64,000 nucleotides of DNA from Lachnospiraceae bacterium (GCA_017624235.1 JAGANL010000047.1:62001-126000); one strand, 5' to 3'. Counted from the first letter of the stretch, positions 8,091 to 17,970 are shown. Notes: a model not told the origin generated them from the letters alone. Program-made: numbers and translations.

Positions 8091-10124
8091 ATGAAAAAGG
8101 CAGATATTGGCGTAGCGTTATATGTGCTGGCAGCGTTCGTCATGTTGATCGTTCCGATTCCGAACTGGCTGCTCGATATACTGCTTGCCGTAAATATGTC
8201 CGTTGCCTTTTCGATATTATTCGGCTGTATGTTTGCCAGGGAAGTGTTGGACATGTCCTTCTTCCCGACCGTATTGCTGTTTACAACCATATTCAGAATT
8301 GCCCTGAATGTATCCTCGACCAGATTGATCCTGACGACAGGTGATCCGGGTAATGTCGTAGCAACCTTCGGCAATTATGTAGGTGGCGGTGATCTGGTTG
8401 TAGGTATTATCGTATTCATCATTTTGATTCTGATTCAGTTTATGGTTATCAATAAAGGTTCCGAGCGTGTGGCTGAGGTAACAGCCAGATTTACACTGGA
8501 TGCCATGCCGGGTAAACAGATGGCCATTGATGCGGATTTGAATACCGGTGCAATCAATGATGCGCAGGCTAAGGAACGCCGTGAGAAGATTCAGCAGGAG
8601 GCCAGCTTTTTCGGCTCCATGGATGGTGCTGTAAAGTACGTCAAGGGAGATGCGACCGCGGGTCTGACTATCACCTTTGTCAATATCATCGGCGGTATTG
8701 CCATGGGTATGCTTCGTCAGGGAATGGATATTGGAGCGGCATTGGACAAATATACGATACTGACTATCGGTGACGGTCTGGTCAGCCAGATTCCGTCTCT
8801 TCTGATATCACTTTCGACCGGTATTCTGGTGACGAAGGGATCGAAGGATGCGGATTTTGGTACAGTGCTCGTAAGACAGCTGTTTGGTGTGCCGAAGGTA
8901 CTTTATTTCGTGGGGGCTACGATTACGGTACTGGGTATTGTCACACCGTTAAATACGATACTGTTTGTGGGACTCGGCATTGCCTTTATCATTTCCGGAA
9001 GGGTGATTGCGGGTACCATTGAAACATCGAAAATCGAGGAAGAGGTGGATGCAGACGAGACGGCGGCGGAAAGCATGCGGCAGCCGGAAAATGTCAACTC
9101 GCTGCTGCAGGTGGATCCGATTGAACTGGAATTTGGCTATGGCATTATTCCGCTTGCGGATGTCAATCAGGGTGGAGACCTCTTAGACCGTGTGGTTATG
9201 ATCCGAAGACAGGTAGCTCTGGAGCTTGGTACGGTTGTACCGATCATCCGTCTGAGGGATAATATTCAGTTAAATCCGAACCAGTATATCATTAAAATCA
9301 AGGGAGTACAGGTCAGTGAAGGAGAAATTCTGTTTGACCATTATATGGCAATGAATCCGGGCTTTGTAGAAGAGGAGATTACCGGTATTCCGACCTTCGA
9401 GCCGTCCTTTCATCTTCCGGCAATCTGGATTACAGAAGGCCAGCGGGAGAGGGCAGAGAGTCTGGGGTATACCGTGGTAGATCCTCCGTCCATCATTGCG
9501 ACTCATCTGACGGAGATTATCAGACAGCACATTGCAGAGCTGCTGACAAGACAGGATGTACAGAACCTCATAAACAATATCAAGGAATCCAACCCATCCT
9601 TAATCGAGGAGCTGGTGCCGAAGCTGTTGGGGCTTGGCGAGATCCAGAAGGTACTGCAAAATCTGCTGCGTGAAGGCATTTCTATCCGGGATCTGCTGAC
9701 GATTCTGGAGACACTGGCGGATTATGCTTCAACAACGAGGGACACGGATATTCTGACCGAATATGTAAGGCAGAGCTTAAAACGTGCAATCAGCAGCAAA
9801 TATTTTCCGGCCAATGAAACGACCAGCGTGGTGACGCTCGATCCCAGGGTGGAACAGGAGATTATGGCCAGCGTAAAGCAGACGGAGCAGGGGGTCTATC
9901 TGACGCTGGACCCGGAGAGGTCCAAGGCAATCATTGCATCGGTGGAAGCGGAAGCCGACAAGCTGGAGAAGCTTGGAAAGAATCCGATTGTCGTGACTTC
10001 ACCGATTGTCCGCATGTATTTTAAGAAAATGACGGAAGATTATTTAAGGGATTTGATTGTGGTATCTTACAATGAAATAGAATCCAATGTTGAATTACAA
10101 TCAGTAGGGATGGTGACGGCATAA
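8091..10124 (+). CDS. flhA: Flagellar export gate protein FlhA
   Basis: FlhA forms the ring below the export gate that docks chaperone-substrate complexes and couples proton flow to export. The 677-residue protein has about eight N-terminal membrane helices (residues 5-310), the FHIPEP-family loop with DAMPGKQMAIDADLNTGAI and RREKIQQEASFFGSMDGA, and a large cytoplasmic domain (about 340-677) with PLADVNQGGDLLDRV and GYTVVDPPSIIATHL. An AGGAGGAAAAAGGC site precedes the ATG. Its TAA overlaps the flhF ATG by one base. Length is typical (about 680). Confidence 0.97.
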   Translation: MKKADIGVALYVLAAFVMLIVPIPNWLLDILLAVNMSVAFSILFGCMFAREVLDMSFFPTVLLFTTIFRIALNVSSTRLILTTGDPGNVVATFGNYVGGGDLVVGIIVFIILILIQFMVINKGSERVAEVTARFTLDAMPGKQMAIDADLNTGAINDAQAKERREKIQQEASFFGSMDGAVKYVKGDATAGLTITFVNIIGGIAMGMLRQGMDIGAALDKYTILTIGDGLVSQIPSLLISLSTGILVTKGSKDADFGTVLVRQLFGVPKVLYFVGATITVLGIVTPLNTILFVGLGIAFIISGRVIAGTIETSKIEEEVDADETAAESMRQPENVNSLLQVDPIELEFGYGIIPLADVNQGGDLLDRVVMIRRQVALELGTVVPIIRLRDNIQLNPNQYIIKIKGVQVSEGEILFDHYMAMNPGFVEEEITGIPTFEPSFHLPAIWITEGQRERAESLGYTVVDPPSIIATHLTEIIRQHIAELLTRQDVQNLINNIKESNPSLIEELVPKLLGLGEIQKVLQNLLREGISIRDLLTILETLADYASTTRDTDILTEYVRQSLKRAISSKYFPANETTSVVTLDPRVEQEIMASVKQTEQGVYLTLDPERSKAIIASVEAEADKLEKLGKNPIVVTSPIVRMYFKKMTEDYLRDLIVVSYNEIESNVELQSVGMVTA

Positions 10125-11371
10125 TGATCATCAAAAAATTTCAGGCAAAAACAGAAAATGATGCAGTTGAGGCTGCCAAAAAGGAAATGGGACCGGATAT
10201 GGTCGTCATGAGCGTGCGCAAGGTAAAGCCAAAGGGATTTTTTAAGTTCTTAAAACCGCAGCTGACAGAGATTACGGTAGCGCTGGAGGAAGAAAGCGAA
10301 AAAGCGGTAAAAAGAGAGCGCGTGGCAGGGCAGACAGCGAAGGAACAGAAGGCAGAGCCGCAGACGGAGCAGAAGCCGGAAAAGCAGGAAGAGGCGATGG
10401 TCAATAATCCGCCGGTACGTCATTTCCGGCAGGATGTAGTGGATGAGCCTCAGAAGGCTGCTGCGGAAAAAATGCTGGAGGAGCGTCTGAATAATCTGCA
10501 GAGCTTTTTGGAGAAGCAGCTAAAGGGTACAGAGGAAGAGCGGGAAGAGGAAACCATCGAGGAAGAAAAGAATGAATCCGTGGTTTTCATGCAGCTTCTG
10601 TATAATACCATGATTGAAAATGAAGTGGATGAAGCCTATGCCAATGAGATGATTGATGAAATTGAAAAGATCAAAAAGGAGAATATGCCCATTGATTATG
10701 TACTGGCGCATGTGTATCAGAAGCTGATTTTGAAGTTTGGAAAGCCTTCGGGTATCTCTCCGGCCAAGCAGGGGCCAAAGGTAGTCTTTTTTGTAGGGCC
10801 GACCGGAGTGGGGAAGACGACTACGATTGCCAAAATTGCCTCCCGCTTTACCGTGGATGAAAAGAAAAAGGTAGCTCTCCTGACAGCAGATACCTACCGG
10901 ATTGCGGCAGCGGAGCAGCTGCGCACCTATGCGGGCATTCTGGATATACCGTTCCGTGTCATATATGCGACGGAGGATCTGGAGGAAGGTGTCCGGGAAT
11001 TTAAGGATTATGATTACATTTTGGTCGATACAGCGGGACATTCTCATCATAATGAGGAGCAGAAGGAAAATATGAGCCGTCTGGTACACGGAGTGGACGA
11101 GATGGCAGAGAAGGAAGTATTTTTGGTGGTGAGTGCCACGACAAAGTACAGGGATCTGATCAGTATAGCGGATGCCTACAAGGTGCTGACGGACTACAAA
11201 TTGATTTTTACCAAGCTGGATGAGACGACGACACTTGGTAATCTGCTCAATTTGAAGCTGTATACGGGAGCGCCGCTGTCCTATGTGACCTGTGGTCAGA
11301 ACGTGCCGGATGATATAGAGAACTTTAACCCGCAGACTACGGTCAAGCAGCTTTTGGGCGGTAAAAAATAA
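10124..11371 (+). CDS. flhF: Flagellar SRP-type GTPase FlhF
   Basis: FlhF is a signal-recognition-particle family GTPase that sets flagellar position and number. The 415-residue protein has a basic N-terminal B domain starting IIKKFQAKTENDAVEAAKKE. A low-complexity Glu/Lys/Gln-rich linker (about 55-130) and an NG GTPase domain follow. G motifs are visible: P-loop GPTGVGKTTT at residues 225-234, ADTYRIAAAEQL, DTAGHS and TKLDETTTLG. It overlaps the flhA stop by one base (TAATG) and is followed by its usual regulator flhG. Confidence 0.96.
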   Translation: MIIKKFQAKTENDAVEAAKKEMGPDMVVMSVRKVKPKGFFKFLKPQLTEITVALEEESEKAVKRERVAGQTAKEQKAEPQTEQKPEKQEEAMVNNPPVRHFRQDVVDEPQKAAAEKMLEERLNNLQSFLEKQLKGTEEEREEETIEEEKNESVVFMQLLYNTMIENEVDEAYANEMIDEIEKIKKENMPIDYVLAHVYQKLILKFGKPSGISPAKQGPKVVFFVGPTGVGKTTTIAKIASRFTVDEKKKVALLTADTYRIAAAEQLRTYAGILDIPFRVIYATEDLEEGVREFKDYDYILVDTAGHSHHNEEQKENMSRLVHGVDEMAEKEVFLVVSATTKYRDLISIADAYKVLTDYKLIFTKLDETTTLGNLLNLKLYTGAPLSYVTCGQNVPDDIENFNPQTTVKQLLGGKK

Positions 11372-11386
11372 GCAGGAGGAAAAGGG

Positions 11387-12265
11387 ATGGATCAGGCAGA
11401 ACAATTACGAAATATTATTAAGGCCCAGAATCAGAAGCCGCGTCCTCTTGCACGTGTTATGGCAGTGACCAGCGGAAAGGGTGGTGTTGGGAAATCCAAT
11501 ACGGCAATCAATCTGGCAATTCATTTTCGGAAAATGGGGCAGCGCGTCATTATTCTGGATGCGGATTTTGGATTGGCAAACATTGAAATTATGTTTGGTG
11601 CAGTACCGAAATATAATTTATATGATTTGATTTATCAGGGAAAGAATATCAAGGAGATCATTACCTGGGGGCCTATGGATGTAGGGTTTATTTCAGGAGG
11701 CTCCGGGATTGCAGGTATGGCGAATTTGAGCAGGGATTATCTGGCGCTCATTATTCAGAATCTGACAGAGCTGGATTCCATTGCGGATGTCATTATCGTG
11801 GATACCGGGGCGGGAATTTCGGATGCGGTATTGGAATTTCTGGTGGCAAGCGGAGAGATTCTGTTAGTGACTACACCGGAGCCGACCTCGATTACGGACT
11901 CCTATTCGCTGTTAAAGGCACTTAACAGGCATCCCAGATTCCGGCCGGAAATGTCACAGATTCGTGTGATTGGCAACAAGGTAGAAACCCGGGAAGAGGG
12001 CAAGGTCATGTTCCAGAAGCTGAATACCGTGGTATCCAGATATCTCAAGCTTCCGCTTGTCTATCTGGGGAGCATACCTCAGGACACGAAGTTAGCCAAG
12101 GCTGTCATGCAGCAGATGCCGGTGTCCATTGACGAGCCGGGAGCAAAATCATCAGCTGCCTATGAGGAAATTGCTGCACTTCTGATGAATCGGGAATTGA
12201 ACAGTACTCTGAACAAAAGAGGAATGGCCGCTTTCTTTTCACATATTCTTACGGGAAAGAAATAG
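11387..12265 (+). CDS. flhG: Flagellar number regulator FlhG (MinD-like ATPase)
   Basis: FlhG (also YlxH or FleN) is a MinD/ParA-type ATPase that stimulates FlhF and limits flagellar number. The 292-residue protein has the deviant Walker A motif SGKGGVGKSN (residues 28-37), LDADFGLANIEIMFG as the A' region, and VIIVDTGAGISDAV. The N-terminus DQAEQLRNIIKAQ matches the DQAxxLR motif with which FlhG family members stimulate FlhF. The C-terminus ends in a short amphipathic stretch (MAAFFSHILTG), consistent with membrane association. An AGGAGGAAAAGGG site precedes the ATG. Confidence 0.95.
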   Translation: MDQAEQLRNIIKAQNQKPRPLARVMAVTSGKGGVGKSNTAINLAIHFRKMGQRVIILDADFGLANIEIMFGAVPKYNLYDLIYQGKNIKEIITWGPMDVGFISGGSGIAGMANLSRDYLALIIQNLTELDSIADVIIVDTGAGISDAVLEFLVASGEILLVTTPEPTSITDSYSLLKALNRHPRFRPEMSQIRVIGNKVETREEGKVMFQKLNTVVSRYLKLPLVYLGSIPQDTKLAKAVMQQMPVSIDEPGAKSSAAYEEIAALLMNRELNSTLNKRGMAAFFSHILTGKK

Positions 12266-12274
12266 GACTGCAGT

Positions 12275-13069
12275 GTGGAGGGAGGACTTTCACAGAGAAA
12301 TATATTCTGCATGGAAGGCATGCAGAGTATGGAAAGGCATGGTTGTTGTATGTTATCAAAATATGTGATGCCGGGGGATCGTATAGAAATCGCAGGAATC
12401 CAAAAGGGGAGCAATCAGGCAAAGAAGGAGAAGGTATATCAGAGTCAGGTCTATGACATTTTGTCGGAGGACAGACTGGAAGTCGTGATGCCGATGGAAA
12501 AGACTAAAATTGTTCTTTTGCCAATCGGAGGAGAGTATGAGGTATATTTTTATACCAAAGGGGGGCTGTATCAGTGCTGTGCAAGAATTGTGGAGAGATA
12601 TAAATCCAATAATGTATATTTGATTGCCATGGAGCTGATCAGCAATCTGAGCAAATATCAGAGAAGGGAATTTTACAGACTTGGCTGTGCGATTGATGCA
12701 AGAATTCGGAATATGACAGAGGAGGAAGAGCAGGCAGAGAAGAATCTGGAATGTCATTACGATGCAGAGGTACCAATGAACCAGGCGATTATCGTAGATA
12801 TCAGCGGTGGTGGAGTGAGATGTGTCGGTATGCAGCTGTATGAGGAGGAAGCCTATGTATATGTCCGTTTTCATCTGTTGATAGCAGGTACGTCCAAAGA
12901 ATACACCGTTGCCGGTACCGTACTGCAGGCCAGATCGATTGAGAGTCGGCCCGGAGCATATGAGCACCGAATCAAGTTTGAAAATATAAAGGTAAAGGAT
13001 CGGGAAGAGATTATCCGTTATATCTTTGATGAAGAAAGAAAATATCGAAAAAAGGAGAGAGGAGAATAA
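12275..13069 (+). CDS. PilZ-domain c-di-GMP receptor (YcgR/DgrA-like flagellar brake)
   Basis: A flagellar PilZ protein of the YcgR type, which on binding c-di-GMP slows or biases the motor. A YcgR-like N-terminal domain (about 30-130, starting MLSKYVMPGDRIEI) is followed by a PilZ domain. That domain carries the c-di-GMP signature: RRxxxR-like YQRREFYRLG and DISGGGVRCVG (D-x-S-x-x-G). The start is uncertain. The frame opens with GTG at 12275, seven bases after AGGA, but similarity to the family starts at the ATG at 12350, and the first 25 residues look uninformative. The gene sits between flhG and cheB, a position with no counterpart in the Bacillus operon, and ties c-di-GMP directly to the motor genes. 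Confidence 0.88.
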   Translation: MEGGLSQRNIFCMEGMQSMERHGCCMLSKYVMPGDRIEIAGIQKGSNQAKKEKVYQSQVYDILSEDRLEVVMPMEKTKIVLLPIGGEYEVYFYTKGGLYQCCARIVERYKSNNVYLIAMELISNLSKYQRREFYRLGCAIDARIRNMTEEEEQAEKNLECHYDAEVPMNQAIIVDISGGGVRCVGMQLYEEEAYVYVRFHLLIAGTSKEYTVAGTVLQARSIESRPGAYEHRIKFENIKVKDREEIIRYIFDEERKYRKKERGE

Positions 13070-13074
13070 CGAAT

Positions 13075-14154
13075 ATGGGCGAAAAGAAAAAAGTTCTGGT
13101 AGTTGATGACTCTGCACTTATGAGAAGGATAATGTGTGATATAATTAACCAAGACGAGCGATTCGTAGTGGCAGACAGAGCAGTAGACGGTCTGGAAGCA
13201 CTGGATCTTCTCACCAAAAAGACCTATGATGCAGTGGTTTTGGATGTGAATATGCCGAAGATGAACGGCATAGAGCTTTTGAAGGAACTGCAGAAGAGGA
13301 AAATTTCAGCCAGGGTAATGATGGCAAGTACGGATACCAGAGAAGGTGCCAAAGTCACCCTTGATTCTTTAGAGCTTGGCGCGCTTGATTTTATACACAA
13401 GCCGGATAGCGCAGCAGACTGCAGAGGAGATGGATTTAAAACTCAGTTCATTGATACGCTGGATGCGGTTACCCAGTCCAAGTCGCCTGTATTTGGAAAG
13501 ACCTTTGTCATGGAAGAAATCAAGACTTCCAAAAAGGTGGTCGAGCTGGTAGCAAGACACACATCAAACATCAGGGGGAATAAAATTGTTGCTTTGGCAA
13601 GTTCTACCGGAGGGCCGAAGGCACTTCAGCAGGTAATCCCGAGATTGCCGGCCAATCTGAAGGCAGCCGTTCTGGTTGTACAGCATATGCCGGCCGGATT
13701 TACCCAGTCTCTTGCAGAGCGTCTGAATACGCTGAGCGAGGTAGAGGTTTCCGAAGCGGTGGAAGGTGAGACGGTAAAAGAAGGGCATGTGTACATTGCA
13801 AGGGGCGGCAAGCATATGAATGCAGTGACCAAGGCAAATCGTACCGTGATTCATTACACGGATGAACCTGCCAGAGAAGGTGTGAAGCCATGTGCAAACT
13901 ATATGTATGAGTCATTGACAAGCAGCATGTACGACGAAATTGTCTGTGTGGTTTTGACCGGAATGGGGGCTGATGGCACGAAAGGAATCGCAAACTTAAA
14001 AGCAGCTAAAAAGACACATGTAATTGCGCAGAATCAGGAGACATGTGCAGTTTACGGAATGCCGAAAAGCGTTGTGACTGCAGGGCTGACCGATCAGGTC
14101 GTGCCGCTTGAACAGGTTGCGCAGGAGATTATTTTGAACGTGGGGGTAAGATAA
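13075..14154 (+). CDS. cheB: Chemotaxis protein-glutamate methylesterase/deamidase CheB
   Basis: CheB removes methyl groups from, and deamidates, chemoreceptors when phosphorylated by CheA. The 359-residue protein has an N-terminal receiver (Asp11-Asp12, phospho-Asp57 in VVLDVNMPKMNG, lysine in FIHKPDS). A linker leads to the C-terminal methylesterase with the Ser/His/Asp triad: Ser177 in ASSTGG, His in VVQHMPAGFT and Asp in TGMGADGTKG. A second CheB gene lies at 36386. No cheR accompanies this one in the flagellar operon, so its methyltransferase partner must be encoded elsewhere, possibly the cheR at 35565. Confidence 0.96.
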   Translation: MGEKKKVLVVDDSALMRRIMCDIINQDERFVVADRAVDGLEALDLLTKKTYDAVVLDVNMPKMNGIELLKELQKRKISARVMMASTDTREGAKVTLDSLELGALDFIHKPDSAADCRGDGFKTQFIDTLDAVTQSKSPVFGKTFVMEEIKTSKKVVELVARHTSNIRGNKIVALASSTGGPKALQQVIPRLPANLKAAVLVVQHMPAGFTQSLAERLNTLSEVEVSEAVEGETVKEGHVYIARGGKHMNAVTKANRTVIHYTDEPAREGVKPCANYMYESLTSSMYDEIVCVVLTGMGADGTKGIANLKAAKKTHVIAQNQETCAVYGMPKSVVTAGLTDQVVPLEQVAQEIILNVGVR

Positions 14155-14155
14155 T

Positions 14156-16255
14156 ATGGATACAAGCCAATATCTTGAAATTTTCCTTGATGAAGCAAAA
14201 GAGCATTTACAGAACCTGAATACCCAGATTTTGGAGCTGGAGCAGGATCCGGAAAATATGGATACGATCAATGAGATTTTCCGGGCGGCACATTCCTTAA
14301 AGGGAATGGCAGGCACTATGGGATATAAGCGTATGCAGACTCTGACGCATGATATGGAGAATGTCTTTTCAGAGGTGCGTAACGGACATATCAAGGTGCA
14401 GGCTTCTACGATAGATATTTTGTTCCAGTGTCTGGATGCTCTGGAAGAGTATGTGAACAGTATTCAGGAAAGTGCGGATGAGGGTACCAATGATAATGAA
14501 CCGATCATAAAGGCTCTGAATGAAATTTTAAATGCAAAGGGCGGCGCTGAGGAAGCAAAACCGGCTGCTCCGGCACCCAAACCGGTCGAAAAAGCCGTTT
14601 CTCAGGAAGCGGATCCGAAAAAGAAATGGTTAAATATTTCGCTTGGAACTGCGGAGAAGCATGTGCTCTCAGAGGCAAAAACAAAGGGAATGAATGTGTA
14701 CGGCATGACGGTTTTCGTACAGGAGTCCTGTATTCTGAAGGCAGCAAGAGCATTTTTGGTATTCAAGGCAGTGGAGGATTACGGGGAGATTATTGTTTCC
14801 GAGCCGAGTGCACAGGATATTGAGGATGAGAAGTTTGAATATGACTTCAGTCTGATTGTCGTATCCGATCAGCCTTTAGCAACCATTTTAAAGGCTGCTA
14901 AAAATGTATCGGAGATTTCAGAGGCTATTGGGGATGTACTGGATGTGGAGGCTGAACCTGTGAAGGAAGTAAAGAGTGAAGCAGTACAGACTGAGCAGAA
15001 GGCAGCGCCGGCAGGCAGACCGGCAGAAGCTGTCAAGGCTCCTGTAGCGGCAAAGCAGGAGAAGAAGCCGCAGGCAGCCAAATCGCAGGGCGGAAAACCG
15101 GTGGTAAACCGTACCGTGCGTGTGGATATTGAGAAGCTGGATGTTCTGATGAATCTGGTGAGCGAGCTGATCATTGCCAAAAACTCGCTGGTATCCCAGA
15201 CCAGTACAGAGGGAACCTCGTCCAGCAGCTTTAATGAACAGATAGAATATCTGGAGAGTGTGACGACAAATCTGCATGAATCGGTTATGAAGGTTCGAAT
15301 GGTGCCGATTGAAAGCGTAGTCAACAAATTCCCGAGAATGATTCGTGATCTCCAGAAAAAGTTAAACAAGAAGATGGAGCTGTATATGAGCGGTGAAGAT
15401 ACCGAACTGGATCGTACCGTAGTGGATGAAATCGGTGATCCGTTGATGCACTTGCTCAGAAATGCGGCAGATCATGGTCTGGAATCCAATGAACTCCGTA
15501 AGGAAAGAGGAAAGCCGGAGGTAGGTTCTATTTTCCTGGATGCTTATCAGGATGGCAATAATGTTGTTATTGAGGTCAGAGATGATGGTAACGGTATCGA
15601 TGTCGAGGCTGTAAAGACGAAGGCAATTGAACGTGGTACGATTACCGAGGAACAGGCAGCAAAGATGAGCGACAAGGAGATTATCAATCTGTTATTCCTT
15701 CCGAGCTTCTCTACGGCAAAGGAGGTTACGGATGTTTCAGGCCGTGGTGTTGGACTGGATGTTGTAAAATCCAAGATTGAGGCATTGAGCGGTGAAGTGG
15801 AAGTAAAGAGCAAGCTGGGTGAGGGAAGCACCTGGATTGTCAGACTGCCGCTTACCCTGGCAATCATTCAGGCACTTATGGTTTCCATCGGTAATGAAAA
15901 GTATGCCATTTCTCTTGGCTCGATCCAGACGATTGAGGATATTACACCTCAGGATATCAAGCTGGTTGAAAACAAGGAAGTCATTCATTTGAGAGGAACA
16001 GTTATTCCATTGATTCGTCTGAACGAGGTATTGGATATCGAGGCGAAGGAATCGGATGACGGACATGTCATTGTTGTCATTGTCAAGAAAGGGGACAAGC
16101 AGGCTGGTCTCGTAGTAGATGAACTGATGGGACAGCAGGAAATCGTTATCAAGTCTCTTGGCAAATACGTAAATAAGTGCAAGATCATCAGCGGTGCGAC
16201 CATTCTCGGTGATGGTGAGGTTGCTCTGATTCTTGATGCAAATACCTTATTTTAG
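14156..16255 (+). CDS. cheA: Chemotaxis histidine kinase CheA
   Basis: CheA is the receptor-coupled kinase that phosphorylates CheY and CheB. The 699-residue protein shows the five CheA domains in order: HPt P1 with phospho-acceptor His46 in FRAAHSLKGMAGT; P2 CheY/CheB-binding domain (about 155-265); P3 dimerisation (about 325-385, IEKLDVLMNLVSELI); P4 ATPase with HLLRNAADHG, VRDDGNGID and SGRGVGLDVV; and a C-terminal CheW-like P5 domain. Alanine/proline-rich linkers flank P2. It starts one base after the cheB stop, and cheW follows. Confidence 0.97.
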   Translation: MDTSQYLEIFLDEAKEHLQNLNTQILELEQDPENMDTINEIFRAAHSLKGMAGTMGYKRMQTLTHDMENVFSEVRNGHIKVQASTIDILFQCLDALEEYVNSIQESADEGTNDNEPIIKALNEILNAKGGAEEAKPAAPAPKPVEKAVSQEADPKKKWLNISLGTAEKHVLSEAKTKGMNVYGMTVFVQESCILKAARAFLVFKAVEDYGEIIVSEPSAQDIEDEKFEYDFSLIVVSDQPLATILKAAKNVSEISEAIGDVLDVEAEPVKEVKSEAVQTEQKAAPAGRPAEAVKAPVAAKQEKKPQAAKSQGGKPVVNRTVRVDIEKLDVLMNLVSELIIAKNSLVSQTSTEGTSSSSFNEQIEYLESVTTNLHESVMKVRMVPIESVVNKFPRMIRDLQKKLNKKMELYMSGEDTELDRTVVDEIGDPLMHLLRNAADHGLESNELRKERGKPEVGSIFLDAYQDGNNVVIEVRDDGNGIDVEAVKTKAIERGTITEEQAAKMSDKEIINLLFLPSFSTAKEVTDVSGRGVGLDVVKSKIEALSGEVEVKSKLGEGSTWIVRLPLTLAIIQALMVSIGNEKYAISLGSIQTIEDITPQDIKLVENKEVIHLRGTVIPLIRLNEVLDIEAKESDDGHVIVVIVKKGDKQAGLVVDELMGQQEIVIKSLGKYVNKCKIISGATILGDGEVALILDANTLF

Positions 16256-16288
16256 GTGTAAAGAATAGAGAAAAGGAGGAAATACACC

Positions 16289-16777
16289 ATGGATGAGTTA
16301 AAAGTTGTAGACAGAGAAAACGGTTCTGAAAAGAGCGAATATGATACAACGCAGTTTATTGTAATCAAGCTTGGCGAGGAGCAGTATGGAATCAATATCC
16401 AGTACATAGATAACATTGTAAGAATGCAGAATATGACGAGAGTGCCGAAGGTAGCGCCTTATCTGAAGGGAGTCATCAACCTGCGCGGTGAGATTGTTCC
16501 GGTCATGAGCATACGCCAGAAGATGGGGCTTCAGGTGGATGAGTATACAAAGGCTACGAGAATCATCATTTTGAAGCTGGAACAGCATGGGACCATCGGA
16601 ATCATTGTGGATGAGGTAAAAGAGGTTGTTACGCTCAATAACGCAGAGATTGAAAAGGTATCCTATGATAACAATGAAGAAAAATCTTCCTTTATTTCAG
16701 GAATCGGCAAACAGGATGGAAATCTGATTTCCCTACTGGATCTGAATGCAGTGGTAGCAGAGAAGGAAAATGCTTAA
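16289..16777 (+). CDS. cheW: Chemotaxis coupling protein CheW
   Basis: CheW links chemoreceptors to CheA. This 162-residue single-domain protein has the expected strands FIVIKLGEEQYGINI and VPKVAPYLKGVINLRGEI, the PVMSIRQKMGL segment and the C-terminal ISLLDLNAVV. An AAAAGGAGGAAA ribosome binding site is well placed before the ATG. It lies between cheA and cheC, as in Bacillus. A second CheW is encoded at 40078. Confidence 0.96.
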   Translation: MDELKVVDRENGSEKSEYDTTQFIVIKLGEEQYGINIQYIDNIVRMQNMTRVPKVAPYLKGVINLRGEIVPVMSIRQKMGLQVDEYTKATRIIILKLEQHGTIGIIVDEVKEVVTLNNAEIEKVSYDNNEEKSSFISGIGKQDGNLISLLDLNAVVAEKENA

Positions 16778-16800
16778 AAAGGAGCAGGTAGAGTAAGATT

Positions 16801-17418
16801 ATGGGTAATATGAATTTGGAACAAATGACTCACGAGTACTATGATGTACTGAAGGAGCTGGGTAACATTGGCGCAGGGAATGCGACGACTGCTTTGGCAC
16901 AGCTGTTGAACTGCAAGGTGGACATGAAGGTACCGCAGGTAAGACTGATGAATTTTCAGGAAGTTGGCGCCATGATGGGCGGTGAAGAACAGGTCATGGC
17001 CGGAATCTTTTTAAGCGTGGAGGGTGATATTTCCGGCAGCATGATGTTCCTTTTGGAGAAAGGAGCAGCAGCGCATCTGGTTTCCAAGCTGATGGGTGTA
17101 GAGGCAGATGCAGACCATTTCAGTGAAATGGAAATTTCCGCACTGAAGGAAATCGGAAATATCATTTCCGGATCTTATTTAAATTCGCTTTCGGCGATGA
17201 CGAATCTGAAGATTTATCCGACCGTCCCGGATCTCTGTATCGATATGGCGGGAGCGATATTGAGTGTGCCGGCGATTCAGTTCGGCATTATCGGAGACAA
17301 GATTCTGCTGATTCAGACACAGTTTACGGATGAATATGAATTGGATGGATATTTTATATTGCTGCCGGATCTGGAGTCTTATGAGAAAATTCTGATATCA
17401 CTTGGCCTGTCTGTGTAA
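16801..17418 (+). CDS. cheC: CheY-P phosphatase CheC
   Basis: CheC dephosphorylates CheY-P and is controlled by binding CheD, giving an adaptation route separate from methylation. The 205-residue protein has both active-site sets of the family: LKELGNIGAGNATTAL, whose conserved Glu19 and Asn22 are followed after 22 residues by Pro in MKVPQV, and LKEIGNIISGSYLNSL. Length is normal. It is encoded directly before cheD. FliY in the same operon carries a related phosphatase domain, so this species has at least two CheY-P phosphatases. Confidence 0.96.
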   Translation: MGNMNLEQMTHEYYDVLKELGNIGAGNATTALAQLLNCKVDMKVPQVRLMNFQEVGAMMGGEEQVMAGIFLSVEGDISGSMMFLLEKGAAAHLVSKLMGVEADADHFSEMEISALKEIGNIISGSYLNSLSAMTNLKIYPTVPDLCIDMAGAILSVPAIQFGIIGDKILLIQTQFTDEYELDGYFILLPDLESYEKILISLGLSV

Positions 17419-17459
17419 CAGCATGACCGTGTGAAGAGGGACGGAAGCTGGGGGTACAT

Positions 17460-17945
17460 ATGAGTGAAGTGATTAAAGTAGGTATGGCAGACTTAAAGGT
17501 CTGCGTCAGTCCAGACAGCATTACGACATTGGGCCTTGGATCCTGCGTGGGCATTGCCCTGCGGGATCCGGTAACGAAAATTGGAGGCTTGGCGCATATT
17601 ATGCTTCCGGACAGCACAGCAATTCGGAACAATTCCAATATCCCCAAATTTGCAGATACTGGAATTGAAGAATTGGTCAGACAGATTGTTGCCAGAGGAG
17701 CCAATCGTTCCAGACTGGTTGCAAAGATTGCGGGTGGAGCACAGATGTTTGCTTTTCAGACCAAATCGGAAATGGTAAGAATTGGCGAACGGAATGTAGA
17801 AGCATCCAAAAAGAAGCTGAAAGAACTTGGAATCCGTATTTTGGCTGAGGATACCGGTAAAGACTATGGCCGTACGGTTATCTTTTATCCGGAAACAGGG
17901 GATTTCGTGATTAAGGCGGTTGGACGTTCGCAGACGGTAATCTGA
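17460..17945 (+). CDS. cheD: Chemoreceptor glutamine deamidase CheD
   Basis: CheD deamidates glutamines on chemoreceptors and activates CheC. The 161-residue protein shows the catalytic set Thr23, Cys29 and His46 in TTLGLGSCVGIAL and GLAHIMLP, plus the family sequences VAKIAGGAQMF and GKDYGRTVIFYPETG. It lies 41 bases after cheC; the pair is the usual CheC/CheD partnership. No anomalies. Confidence 0.96.
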   Translation: MSEVIKVGMADLKVCVSPDSITTLGLGSCVGIALRDPVTKIGGLAHIMLPDSTAIRNNSNIPKFADTGIEELVRQIVARGANRSRLVAKIAGGAQMFAFQTKSEMVRIGERNVEASKKKLKELGIRILAEDTGKDYGRTVIFYPETGDFVIKAVGRSQTVI

Positions 17946-17970
17946 GGACAATCTGAGACGGAGAACAGAA

